Of a stretch of 64,000 nt of DNA, positions 56,659 to 64,000 are shown in pieces. Position 1 is the stretch's first letter; every line of letters begins with the position of its first letter. Below the pieces are notes generated by a model. It was not told the origin of the DNA. It made no database searches and was given only the letters and a program-made list of their open reading frames with translations. Made by a program: the position numbers and the translations under genes. The stretch covers positions 310,001-374,000 of the forward strand of contig NZ_BMCT01000002.1 in assembly GCF_014635325.1 (NCBI RefSeq). Direction: 5' to 3'. This DNA comes from Azorhizobium oxalatiphilum (GTDB lineage Bacteria > Pseudomonadota > Alphaproteobacteria > Rhizobiales > Xanthobacteraceae).

Positions 56659-56808
56659 ATCGTCATGCCCGGACTTGATCCGGGCATCCACGTCCATCCG
56701 CTGGGAAAATCGACGGACATTTTGGCGAACGGTCGCCGCATGCCCCGTCTTCGCATCGTCCACTGTCGGCCCGACGTGGATGCCCGGATCAAGTCCGGGC
56801 ATGACGAT
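56659..56808. repeat. REP-type inverted pair (REPIN-like)
   Basis: Two exact 36-bp copies in opposite orientation, 56659-56694 and 56773-56808, separated by 78 bases. Each has its own palindrome: CATGCCCGGA around CTTGATC and CCGGGCATC. The core ATGCCCGGAcTTGATCCGGG is a REP found in many alphaproteobacteria. The arrangement as two inverted REPs in a gap after an operon is that of a REPIN, mobilised by a RAYT transposase encoded elsewhere. Confidence 0.88.
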
Positions 56809-56898
56809 GCTTTGTTGCATCAATGGTGCTGCATGAATGGCGTGGCGGGCGAAGCAGAATGCCGCGCCGCTTCCGCAGGCAACACGTTCCCGGAAGGC

Positions 56899-57126
56899 TC
56901 AGCCTTCGCTCTTCGGCAGTTCCATCGTCCGCTTCAGCACGGCCTGCGGATCGGCATAGGCCTCCTGCAGGTCCACGCTCCAGTAGCGCAGTTCGTCGAG
57001 CGGGATCTGCTGGTCCGTGACCGCGCACCGCACGAAGCTGCCGGGGCGCAGGATGCGAAATTCGCCGTCGAGATAGCGGATTTCGGCCTCACCCTGAGGT
57101 TCCGGAAAACGTTCGAATCGATTCAT
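56899..57126 (-). CDS. DUF2093 domain-containing protein
   Basis: A 75-residue DUF2093 protein, beginning MNRFERFPEPQG. AEIRYLDGEFRILRPGSFVRC and IPLDELRYWSVDLQEAYAD are family-defining. It probably binds metal through its cysteine and nearby residues, but function is unknown. It lies downstream of xseA on the same strand (103 bases). ATG 57126 fits the family. The frame is open upstream but that is not conserved. Confidence 0.88.
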   Translation of the reverse strand: MNRFERFPEPQGEAEIRYLDGEFRILRPGSFVRCAVTDQQIPLDELRYWSVDLQEAYADPQAVLKRTMELPKSEG

Positions 57127-57229
57127 CACGGCGCAACAGGACCTTGAAAGCGGGGACGGCCGGAGCCGCATTCGGCGCAAGATAATGCCTTTGCGTCCGC
57201 GCCGAAAGAGCAGGTCCGGCGCGCCGTCT

Positions 57230-58807
57230 TCAACTGTCGAACAGCGTGCCCTGCGAAGGCTTGGGCGTCCCGCCCCTGCCGGGCTTGGCCGCAGGCGCCC
57301 CGCCCGCCACCACACCGACGCGTCCGTCGGCGAACTCCAGCTCCAGCCGCGCCCCGCTCGCCACAGTCGCAGCCGCATGCACCGCCTGCCCCTCCGCATC
57401 GCGCACCAGCGCAAAGCCGCGCGCCAGCACGCCCTTGTAGGACAGGGCCCGCATGAGCTGATCCACCGCCCCGAGCCGCTGCCCCCGCGCCTTCAGATCC
57501 CCCGCCATGGCGCGGCCCAACCGCGCATCCAGCGTGGCGAGGCGCTCGCGTCGCAGCGCGATCTGCGCCTGCTGGGCGCGCAGATTGGTGGCCTGCGCCG
57601 TGCGCAGCCGGTCGGAGAAGACCGCCAGCCGATCCCCGCGCCGCTGCACCAGAGCCGTCAGCCCGCCGGTGAGACGGGTGCCGAGCCCCTGCGCCCGCTC
57701 GGCCAGGCGTTCCAACCGCACCCGCAGCGCGGCCGGCGAAAGCCGCGCACGGGCGGCCTCATACTGCATGCGATGGGCCACCGCATTGGCGCGTAGCGCG
57801 CGCGGCAGGCGGTCGGAGGCGGCATCCAGCCGCTGGCGCGGCGTCGCCAGCAGCGTATCGGCGGAAGGCAGATGCCGGGCGAGCGCCCGGAAATCCCCGC
57901 GCCGCCGCTCCAGCAGACGCAGGGGAGCAATGGCGAGGCGATCCCCGAGCCCATCCACGGCGGCGAGGAGATCGGCCCGCACCGGCACCACCATCTCGGC
58001 GGCGGCGGTGGGCGTGGGCGCCCGCACGTCGGAGGCAAAATCGATCAGGGTGACGTCGGTCTCGTGCCCCACGGCCGAGACCAGAGGGATCATGCTTTCC
58101 GCCGCCGCCCGCACCACGGCCTCGTCGGAGAAGCCCAGCAGGTCTTCCAGCGAGCCGCCGCCGCGCGCGACGATGAGCACGTCGGGTCGCGGGATCGGGC
58201 CGTTCTCCGGCAGCGCATTGAAGCCCCGGATGGCCTGCGCCACCTCGGCGGCGGAGGTTTCGCCCTGCACCCGCACCGGCCACACCAGCACCTGACGGGG
58301 AAAACGATCGCTCAGGCGATGCAGGATATCGCGGATCACAGCACCGGTGGGCGACGTCACCACGCCGATCACGTTCGGCAGATAGGGCAGCAGGCTTTTC
58401 CGCGCCGGATCGAACAGGCCCTCTGCGGCCAAGCGCCGCTTGCGCTCGTCCAGCATGGCCATGATGGCGCCGGCCCCGGCGAACTCCAGGCTCTCGATGA
58501 CGATCTGGTAGCCCGACTTGCCCGGATAGGTGGTGAGCTTGCCGGTGGCCACCACCTCAAGCCCTTCCTCCGGTCGCAGGCGCAGGCGGGCGAAGGTGCC
58601 TTTCCAGATGATGGCGTCGAGCTTGGCGCCCTCGTCCTTCAGGCTGAAATAAGCGTGGCCCGAGGAATGGGGGCCGCGATATCCAGAGATTTCTCCGCGC
58701 ACCCGAACGTGACCATAGGCATCCTCCACCGTCCGCCTGAGCGCGAACGACAGCTCGGTGACGCTCCATTCGGGCGCGTTGGCGCGGGTTTCATAAGGAT
58801 CGCTCAT
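57230..58807 (-). CDS. xseA: Exodeoxyribonuclease VII large subunit
   Basis: A 525-residue large subunit of ExoVII, which degrades single-stranded DNA in both directions. N-terminal OB-fold ([20 protein letters not shown]), then the catalytic region ([62 protein letters not shown] with conserved His and Asp). Long helical C-terminus. ATG 58807 with the family MSDP-like start. The small subunit xseB is not in the window. Divergent from purD. Confidence 0.95.
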   Translation of the reverse strand: MSDPYETRANAPEWSVTELSFALRRTVEDAYGHVRVRGEISGYRGPHSSGHAYFSLKDEGAKLDAIIWKGTFARLRLRPEEGLEVVATGKLTTYPGKSGYQIVIESLEFAGAGAIMAMLDERKRRLAAEGLFDPARKSLLPYLPNVIGVVTSPTGAVIRDILHRLSDRFPRQVLVWPVRVQGETSAAEVAQAIRGFNALPENGPIPRPDVLIVARGGGSLEDLLGFSDEAVVRAAAESMIPLVSAVGHETDVTLIDFASDVRAPTPTAAAEMVVPVRADLLAAVDGLGDRLAIAPLRLLERRRGDFRALARHLPSADTLLATPRQRLDAASDRLPRALRANAVAHRMQYEAARARLSPAALRVRLERLAERAQGLGTRLTGGLTALVQRRGDRLAVFSDRLRTAQATNLRAQQAQIALRRERLATLDARLGRAMAGDLKARGQRLGAVDQLMRALSYKGVLARGFALVRDAEGQAVHAAATVASGARLELEFADGRVGVVAGGAPAAKPGRGGTPKPSQGTLFDS

Positions 58808-58939
58808 GGGAATCACACGGCAGCTTGATGACGAGGCAGAAGCATAGCCGCTATCTCATATGCAGCGGGCGCAATGCCCAACCCCTTGTTCCCAAGGCCG
58901 TGAGCCGATAGCCAAACGGAAACGGGGGAAGACAGTCCG

Positions 58940-60196
58940 ATGAACGTGCTCCTGCTCGGCTCCGGTGGCCGCGAACATGCCCTCGCCTGGAAGCTCGCCC
59001 AGAGCTCCGGCATGGGTCAATTCTATGCGCTGCCCGGCAATCCCGGCATCGCGGAACTCGCCGAACCCGTGGAGGGCATCGCCCTCTCCGCCCACGACAC
59101 GCTGGTCCGCTGGTGTCTGGACCATGCCATCGATCTCGTGGTGGTCGGCCCCGAGGCGCCGCTGGTGGCCGGCCTCGTGGACCGGCTCTCGGACGCCGGC
59201 ATCGCCGCCTTCGGCCCCACCGCCGCTGCCGCACGTCTGGAAGGCTCCAAGCTCTTCACCAAGGAACTGTGCCGGGCCAACGGCATTCCCACCGCCGCCT
59301 TCGGCCGTTTCACCAAGGCCGAGGACGCCGCCGCTTATGTGAAGCACGAGGGTGCGCCCATCGTGGTGAAGGCGGACGGCCTCATGGCCGGCAAGGGCGT
59401 GGTGGTCGCGCAGACGGTGGAAGAAGCCATCGAGGCCATCGAGCAGGTGTTCGCGTCCGGCGGCGCCGAAGTGCTGGTGGAAGCCTTCATGGAAGGCGAG
59501 GAGGCCAGCCTCTTCTGCCTCGTGGATGGCGAGACCGTGGTGTCCTTCGGCAGCGCGCAGGACCACAAGCGCGCCTTCGACGGCGACCTCGGCCCCAACA
59601 CCGGCGGCATGGGCGCCTATTCTCCGGCCAAGGTGCTGACGGCCGAGCTGGAGCGCGAGGCCATCGAGCGCATCGTGAAGCCCACCGCCAAGGCCATGGC
59701 GGATGCCGGCACGCCGTATCGCGGCATCCTCTATGCCGGCCTGATCCTGACCGCCGATGGGCCCAAGCTGATCGAGTACAACTGCCGCTTCGGTGATCCC
59801 GAGTGCCAGGTGTTGATGCCCCGCTTCACCGGCGACCTGCTGGAGACGCTGAACGCGGTGGCCCATGGCCGTCTCGCCGAGGTGTCGCTGACGTGGTCGG
59901 ACGCCGCGGCGATCACCATCGCCTACGCCAGCCGGGGCTATCCCGGCGCGCACCAGACCGGTAGCGAGATCAAGGGGTTGGAGGCTGCTGCTGCGGTGGA
60001 AGGTGTGCTGGTGTTCCAGGCCGGCACCAAGCGTCTCGGCGCGCAGATCCTCTCCAACGGCGGCCGCGTGCTCAACATCACCGCCACCGGCCCGACGCTG
60101 AAGATCGCCCGCGACCGCGCCTATGAGGCCGCCGGCCTCATCGACTGGCCGGACGGCTTTTATCGCCGCGACATCGGCTGGCGCGCGCTCGGCTGA
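58940..60196 (+). CDS. purD: Phosphoribosylamine-glycine ligase
   Basis: A 418-residue GAR synthetase (ATP-grasp) that makes glycinamide ribonucleotide, the second step of purine synthesis. MNVLLLGSGGREHALAWKLA N-terminus, FGPTAAAARLEGSKLFTKEL, the ATP-grasp VKADGLMAGKGVVV and the NCRFGDPECQVLMP metal motif are present. Standard length. Monocistronic, between xseA (divergent) and the dehalogenase-like gene 98 bases downstream. Confidence 0.97.
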   Translation: MNVLLLGSGGREHALAWKLAQSSGMGQFYALPGNPGIAELAEPVEGIALSAHDTLVRWCLDHAIDLVVVGPEAPLVAGLVDRLSDAGIAAFGPTAAAARLEGSKLFTKELCRANGIPTAAFGRFTKAEDAAAYVKHEGAPIVVKADGLMAGKGVVVAQTVEEAIEAIEQVFASGGAEVLVEAFMEGEEASLFCLVDGETVVSFGSAQDHKRAFDGDLGPNTGGMGAYSPAKVLTAELEREAIERIVKPTAKAMADAGTPYRGILYAGLILTADGPKLIEYNCRFGDPECQVLMPRFTGDLLETLNAVAHGRLAEVSLTWSDAAAITIAYASRGYPGAHQTGSEIKGLEAAAAVEGVLVFQAGTKRLGAQILSNGGRVLNITATGPTLKIARDRAYEAAGLIDWPDGFYRRDIGWRALG

Positions 60197-60294
60197 CCCC
60201 TGACATTCGGGCGCGGCGCCTGCCTCTGGCGGGTGCCGCCTCTCCTGTGCGACCCTCCCGGTCAACGGCGCTCAAAGTCCGCAGGGAGGCCCCG

Positions 60295-61209
60295 ATGCCC
60301 GATCTCGCCGATCTCTTTCCCGGCTTCGAAGCCCATAATGTCGATACGCCCGCCGGCCGTATCTTCGCGCGCTCGGGTGGCTCCGGCCCGCCCTTGCTGC
60401 TGCTCCATGGCTTCCCGCAGACCGGCGTGATGTGGCATCGCCTCGCCCCCACGCTCGCCGAGCACTACAGCCTCGTCATCCCCGATCTGCCCGGCTACGG
60501 CTGGAGCGCGGCGCCCGAGCCCGGCCGCGACCATGCGCCTTATTCCAAGCGCGCCATGGGGGAAGCGCTGGTGCGGCTGATGGAGCATCTCGGCCACGCC
60601 CATTTCGCACTGCTGGGCCATGACCGGGGCGCGCGGGTCGGCTACCGCATCGGCCTTGACCATCCCGGCCGGCTGGACCGCCTCGCGGTGCTGGACATCG
60701 TGCCCACCTCGGCCATGTGGCATGGCATGGACCGCAGCCGGGCCATGACCACCTATCACTGGATGTTCCTCGCCCAGCCCGCGCCGTTGCCGGAGACGCT
60801 GATCGGCAAGGACCCCGGCTTCTATTTCGACTGGACGCTGAAGAGCTGGACGGCGGACAAGGATCTCACCGCCTTCGATCCGCGGGCGCTGGCCCATTAC
60901 CGCGCTGCCTGCGCCTCGCCGGACCATATCCGGGCCATGTGCGAGGATTATCGCGCCGGGGCCACCATCGACCTTGCCCATGACGAGGCGGACCTCGCCG
61001 CCGGCCGGGTCATCGACTGCCCGGTACTGGCGCTGTGGGGCAGTACCGGCATTCCCGCCAAGGGCGAAAGCCCGCTCAAGGCCTGGCAGGCCTTCGGCCC
61101 GAAGGTGGCGGGTGCGCCCGTGGAGGGCGGGCATTTCCTCGCCGAGGAGAATCCGGACGGCGTACTGAAGGCGCTCCTGCCGTTCCTGAAGGGCGAAGCC
61201 CCGGTCTGA
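60295..61209 (+). CDS. Fluoroacetate/haloacetate dehalogenase-like alpha/beta hydrolase
   Basis: A 304-residue alpha/beta hydrolase. It carries the residues that define fluoroacetate dehalogenases: nucleophile Asp110 in GHDRGARV, carboxylate-binding Arg111 and Arg114, Asp134 (AVLD), halide-pocket His155-Trp156 (TYHW), Trp185 and Tyr219 (DYR), and His280 (GGHF). Numbering agrees with what I recall of Rhodopseudomonas palustris RPA1163. It should hydrolyse a C-F, C-Cl or C-Br bond of an alpha-haloacid. AGGGAGG supports ATG 60295. No regulator or transporter is adjacent. Confidence 0.88.
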   Translation: MPDLADLFPGFEAHNVDTPAGRIFARSGGSGPPLLLLHGFPQTGVMWHRLAPTLAEHYSLVIPDLPGYGWSAAPEPGRDHAPYSKRAMGEALVRLMEHLGHAHFALLGHDRGARVGYRIGLDHPGRLDRLAVLDIVPTSAMWHGMDRSRAMTTYHWMFLAQPAPLPETLIGKDPGFYFDWTLKSWTADKDLTAFDPRALAHYRAACASPDHIRAMCEDYRAGATIDLAHDEADLAAGRVIDCPVLALWGSTGIPAKGESPLKAWQAFGPKVAGAPVEGGHFLAEENPDGVLKALLPFLKGEAPV

Positions 61210-61357
61210 TCCTCCCCTGCGCTGCCATGCCGCGCCCGGCTGGCGGGGGCGAGACCCGAGGTCGCATGGGTTCCGGCAGGTTCCGGCCACATAGTTCAGC
61301 TTGGCGTCCGGGCGTGTGCGGTCAGGTGGGATCGGCGGCCGGTGCCGGATCGTTGGA

Positions 61358-61828
61358 ATGGACGACATTACCCTTGCCCGCGCCTTTCACGTGCTGACGG
61401 TGCTGCACTGGATCGGCGGCCTCGCCTTCGTAACGCTGGTGGTACTGCCGCTCTCCCGGATGATGCCGGGCGCGCAGGGTGTCGCGCTGTTCGAGACGGT
61501 GGAGGCGCGCTTTTCGGGGCAGGTGCGCTGGTCGGTGCCGCTGGCGGGCCTGACCGGGCTCTGGATGACCCTGCGCATGGATCTTTGGGCGCGCTTTCAG
61601 GATCCGGCCTTCTGGTGGATGCATGCCATGCTCGCGCTGTGGGCGGCGTTCATGCTGCTTCTGTTCGTCATCGAGCCGCTTCTGCACCATCGGATCGCGG
61701 CACTTGCGCTCGCCGCGCCGGTGCCGGTCCTGCGGCGCATCAGCCTCCTGCACCGTGTCCTGCTCACCGTGACCGCGCTGACCGTCTTCAGCGCGGTGGC
61801 GGGCGCGCACGGACTTTTCCTTTTCTAG
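61358..61828 (+). CDS. Four-helix integral membrane protein next to nnrS
   Basis: A 156-residue membrane protein with about four helices. Histidines in the first helix (AFHVLTVLHWIGGLAF) and further on (WMHAMLAL, LLHHRIAAL) are spaced as in heme or copper-binding membrane proteins, and a CopD-like family is possible. It lies 70 bases upstream of nnrS on the same strand, with a hairpin between. Such proteins accompany nitric-oxide-related genes. I do not assign a family with certainty. Confidence 0.75.
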   Translation: MDDITLARAFHVLTVLHWIGGLAFVTLVVLPLSRMMPGAQGVALFETVEARFSGQVRWSVPLAGLTGLWMTLRMDLWARFQDPAFWWMHAMLALWAAFMLLLFVIEPLLHHRIAALALAAPVPVLRRISLLHRVLLTVTALTVFSAVAGAHGLFLF

Positions 61829-61837
61829 GAGCCGGAT

Positions 61838-61862
61838 CGGTTCGGACTGACAATCCGAACCG
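61838..61862. other. Hairpin between the membrane protein gene and nnrS
   Basis: A perfect 9-bp stem CGGTTCGGA-CTGACAA-TCCGAACCG, with outer GGATC/GATCC flanks. No U-run follows. Possibly an operator or a mRNA-stabilising element. Confidence 0.45.
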
Positions 61863-61898
61863 GGGATCCGCCTCCAAAAGCTTTGATGGAGCCGCCAC

Positions 61899-63080
61899 AT
61901 GGCACGGACCGCACAGACCCAGCGCGCCTATACGGGCCCGGCCCTGTGGAGCCGAGGCTTCCGACCCTTCTTCCTCGCCGCCGGCATCTGGGCCGCGCTC
62001 GCCATCGCCATCTGGCCCGCCATACTGATGGGCCGGGTCACGCTGCCGACCGCTTTCGGGCCGGTGGATTGGCACGTCCACGAAATGCTGTTCGGCTATG
62101 GCGCGGCTGTGGTGGCCGGCTTCCTTCTCACCGCGATCCCGAACTGGACCGGCCGCCTGCCGGTGGCCGGCGCGTCGCTTGCGGCGCTCGCCGGGCTGTG
62201 GCTCGCCGGACGCATCGCCGTGCTGATGTCCGGTTCCATCGGCTGGACCGGCGCGCTGCTAATCGACTCGGCCTTCCTGCTCGCCTTCGCGCTGGTGACG
62301 GCGCGGGAGATCGTCGCCGGGAAAAACTGGCGCAATGCCAAGGTCGTTGGCATCGTCCTGATGCTGGCGATCGCCAATATCGCCTTCCATCTGGAGGCGG
62401 CATGGACAGGAAGCGCCACCTTCGCCGCGCGCGCCGGCATCGGCCTGCTGGTCCTGCTCATCCTTCTGGTGGGCGGCCGTGTGGTGCCGAGCTTCACCGG
62501 CAACTGGCTGGCCCGGCAGGGTCTCCCGGCCCGCCCGGTGCCCTTTGGTCGTCCGGACGGCGCGATCCTGCTTCTGGCCGCAGCCGCTCTGCTGGTCTGG
62601 ATCGCCCATCCCGAAGGCCCGCTGACCGGCACTCTTCTGCTGTGCGCCGGCATGGCGAACCTCTGGCGGCTGGCGCGATGGCAGGGCTGGCGCACCCTTT
62701 CCGATCCGCTGGTGCTGGTGCTGCATGTGGGGTTCGCGCTGACGGCGATCGGCTTTCTCGCAGCCGCCGCCCACGCCTTCGCGCCATCCATGGTTCCAGC
62801 CGCGCTTGGTCTCCACATCTGGGCCATCGGCGGGATCGGCGGCATGACGCTGGCCATCATGACCCGCGCCACGCTCGGGCATACCGGCCGCGCGCTGCAC
62901 GCCTCGCGGCTGACGGTCCTGATCTATCTGGCGATCGCCGCCGCCCTGCTGACGCGGGCCGTGGCCGCACTGCCCGTGCCCCATCAGATGCCGCTGATCC
63001 ATCTCAGCGCGACCTTGTGGGTGATCGCCTTCGTGCTGTTCCTGATGTCCTACGGCCGGATGCTCTACCGCCGCTCCTGA
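61899..63080 (+). CDS. nnrS: NnrS family protein
   Basis: A 393-residue polytopic membrane protein of the NnrS family, heme- and copper-containing proteins induced by nitric oxide in denitrifiers, thought to protect cells from nitrosative stress. WSRGFRPFFLAAGIWAAL, the histidine motif DWHVHEMLFGYGAAVVAGFL, and MTRATLGHTGRAL are signatures. About 12 helices. No nir or nor genes are in the window, so its context here is unclear. Confidence 0.93.
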   Translation: MARTAQTQRAYTGPALWSRGFRPFFLAAGIWAALAIAIWPAILMGRVTLPTAFGPVDWHVHEMLFGYGAAVVAGFLLTAIPNWTGRLPVAGASLAALAGLWLAGRIAVLMSGSIGWTGALLIDSAFLLAFALVTAREIVAGKNWRNAKVVGIVLMLAIANIAFHLEAAWTGSATFAARAGIGLLVLLILLVGGRVVPSFTGNWLARQGLPARPVPFGRPDGAILLLAAAALLVWIAHPEGPLTGTLLLCAGMANLWRLARWQGWRTLSDPLVLVLHVGFALTAIGFLAAAAHAFAPSMVPAALGLHIWAIGGIGGMTLAIMTRATLGHTGRALHASRLTVLIYLAIAAALLTRAVAALPVPHQMPLIHLSATLWVIAFVLFLMSYGRMLYRRS

Positions 63081-63493
63081 AAGAAGGTCCGCAGCACCTC
63101 GGCCGCCTGCCGCTCGGCGATGCCGCCATAGACCTCGGGGCTGTGGTGGCAGGTGGGCTGGGAGAAGAAGCGCGGGCCGCTCTCCACCGCCCCGCCCTTC
63201 GGGTCCGGCGCGCCGTAATAGAGCCGGCGGATGCGCGAGAAGGAGATGGCCCCCGCGCACATGGCACAGGGCTCCAGCGTCACATAGAGATCGCAGGTGA
63301 GCAGGCGCTCGGCCTTGAGCTGTGCCGCCCCCGCCCGCAGCACCAGCATTTCCGCGTGTGCCGTGGGATCGGAGAGTTCGCGGGTGCGGTTGCCGTCGCG
63401 CGCCACCACCTGGCTGCCGCGCACCAGCACGGCACCCACCGGCACCTCGCCCCGCGTGGCGGCGGCGCGCGCCTCATTGAGGGCCATCTGCAT
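63065..63493 (-). CDS. tadA: tRNA adenosine(34) deaminase
   Basis: A 142-residue zinc enzyme that converts wobble adenosine to inosine in tRNA-Arg(ACG). The catalytic HAE is His46-Glu48 (TAHAEMLVL) and the zinc cysteines are Cys76 and Cys79 in PCAMCAG. I place the start at ATG 63493 (MQMALNEARAAAT), as in relatives; a TTG at 63523 extends it by ten residues. Its 3' end overlaps the nnrS gene end by 16 bases (convergent). Confidence 0.95.
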   Translation of the reverse strand: MQMALNEARAAATRGEVPVGAVLVRGSQVVARDGNRTRELSDPTAHAEMLVLRAGAAQLKAERLLTCDLYVTLEPCAMCAGAISFSRIRRLYYGAPDPKGGAVESGPRFFSQPTCHHSPEVYGGIAERQAAEVLRTFFQERR

Positions 63494-63676
63494 GAAAGTT
63501 TCGCTCAACCTGCCCGCCCCCAAAGCGCGTGTTCGATCTGATTCCCCGCTATAATCTAGGGACGGAACTGCTCAGATTGAATTAACCGTCCCTTCCGGGC
63601 GCCCCGCCACGCCGAATCCACCCCGGATCGCGTTTCCTCATCTCGTCTCGCCGCGCGGATCGTGCTATCGCCGCGC

Positions 63677-64000
63677 ATGCCTCGTACATCGCCTCCCCGC
63701 AAGGACAAGAACAACGTCCCGCGCGCCAAACGTGCCCTTCCCCGCCCGGCCCCCAAGGAGGCCGAGCGCATCGCGAAGGTGATCGCCCGCGCCGGCCTCG
63801 GCTCGCGCCGTGAAATCGAAGACTGGATCGCGGAAGGCCGCGTGTCGGTGAACGGCAAGGTGCTGGAATCGCCCGCCTTCACCGTGACCGCCACGGACGA
63901 GATCAAGGTGGACGGCCAGCCTCTGCCCGAGCGCGAGCGCACGCGCCTGTTCCTCTATCACAAGCCCAATGGCGTCGTGACCACCAACCGGGATCCGGAA
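63677..64000 (+). CDS. rluB: RluB-like rRNA pseudouridine synthase, partial
   Basis: The first 108 codons of a pseudouridine synthase, cut by the window end. After a basic, Pro-rich N-terminal segment (KDKNNVPRAKRALPRP), the S4 RNA-binding domain appears: RIAKVIARAGLGSRREIEDW, IAEGRVSVNGKVLESP. The next part LFLYHKPNGVVTT begins the catalytic domain. RsuA/RluB/E/F members share this; RluB is the best guess as it is next to tadA in many alphaproteobacteria. Confidence 0.85.
   Translation, partial: MPRTSPPRKDKNNVPRAKRALPRPAPKEAERIAKVIARAGLGSRREIEDWIAEGRVSVNGKVLESPAFTVTATDEIKVDGQPLPERERTRLFLYHKPNGVVTTNRDPE

Overview
The window is GC-rich chromosomal DNA from an alphaproteobacterium. The best fit is Hyphomicrobiales (Rhizobiales), near Xanthobacter, Azorhizobium and Rhodopseudomonas. 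The placement rests on Usg, DUF2093, DUF4170, DUF1849/EipB and DUF2059 proteins, an IF-1 with a basic tail, class II DAHP synthase, CIRCE-controlled groESL and Fur-family (Mur-like) operators before a manganese ABC operon. It is inferred from gene content only. No prophage, plasmid, transposase, CRISPR array or defence island is visible. Most of the window is core metabolism with some accessory transport and stress genes.

Layout. 1-2767: sitABCD-type manganese importer on the minus strand. 2938-5589: usg, then groES-groEL behind CIRCE. 5590-7188: mgtC with two related tiny ORFs beside it, then a DUF3597 protein. 7545-9683: TonB-dependent receptor. 9758-14236: small protein, membrane glycosyltransferase, acylphosphatase, EipB, RidA and glycerophosphodiesterase. 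14265-17416: DUF4424 protein, FemAB/GNAT-like protein and a stand-alone Anbu proteasome-like peptidase. 17511-22650: two cyclophilins, coaD, a LysE exporter and gyrA. 22944-30105: exported MetX-like hydrolase, GNAT protein, DAHP synthase, Bcr/CflA efflux pump, a small exported protein and glutathione reductase. 30106-35450: two-part GT2, DUF2059 protein, rpiA, gph, tRNA-Val(CAC) and an L,D-transpeptidase. 35530-38318: NitT/TauT-type ABC importer. 38622-42281: small protein, infA, an rhlE-like helicase with a charged repeat tail, DedA and a small exported protein.

42328-46518 is a molybdenum and electron-transfer neighbourhood: ModE-type box, modA, hairpin, modB, modC, a short ModE-like regulator whose 3' end overlaps modC, two long palindromes, then fldA with a DUF2023 gene. 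46977-50708 is the ilvB-ilvH-ilvC block. ilvB has a readable promoter, a 19-codon leader peptide rich in Ile, Val and Leu, and a terminator hairpin, so transcription attenuation is strongly suggested. 50835-56637 has a small exported protein, ubiA, a CysQ-type phosphatase, DUF4170, a DUF374 acyltransferase, waaA and lpxK (lipid A-Kdo assembly), followed by a REP-type inverted pair. 56899-64000 has DUF2093, xseA, purD, a fluoroacetate-dehalogenase-like hydrolase, a four-helix membrane protein with nnrS, tadA and the start of an rluB-like gene.

The most interesting items are the tiny hydrophobic ORF pair beside mgtC, the ilv attenuator, the dehalogenase with a complete catalytic residue set, the fldA-DUF2023 pair with a C-terminal CxxCH, and the paired long palindromes near modE. 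I found no clearly new multi-gene system.
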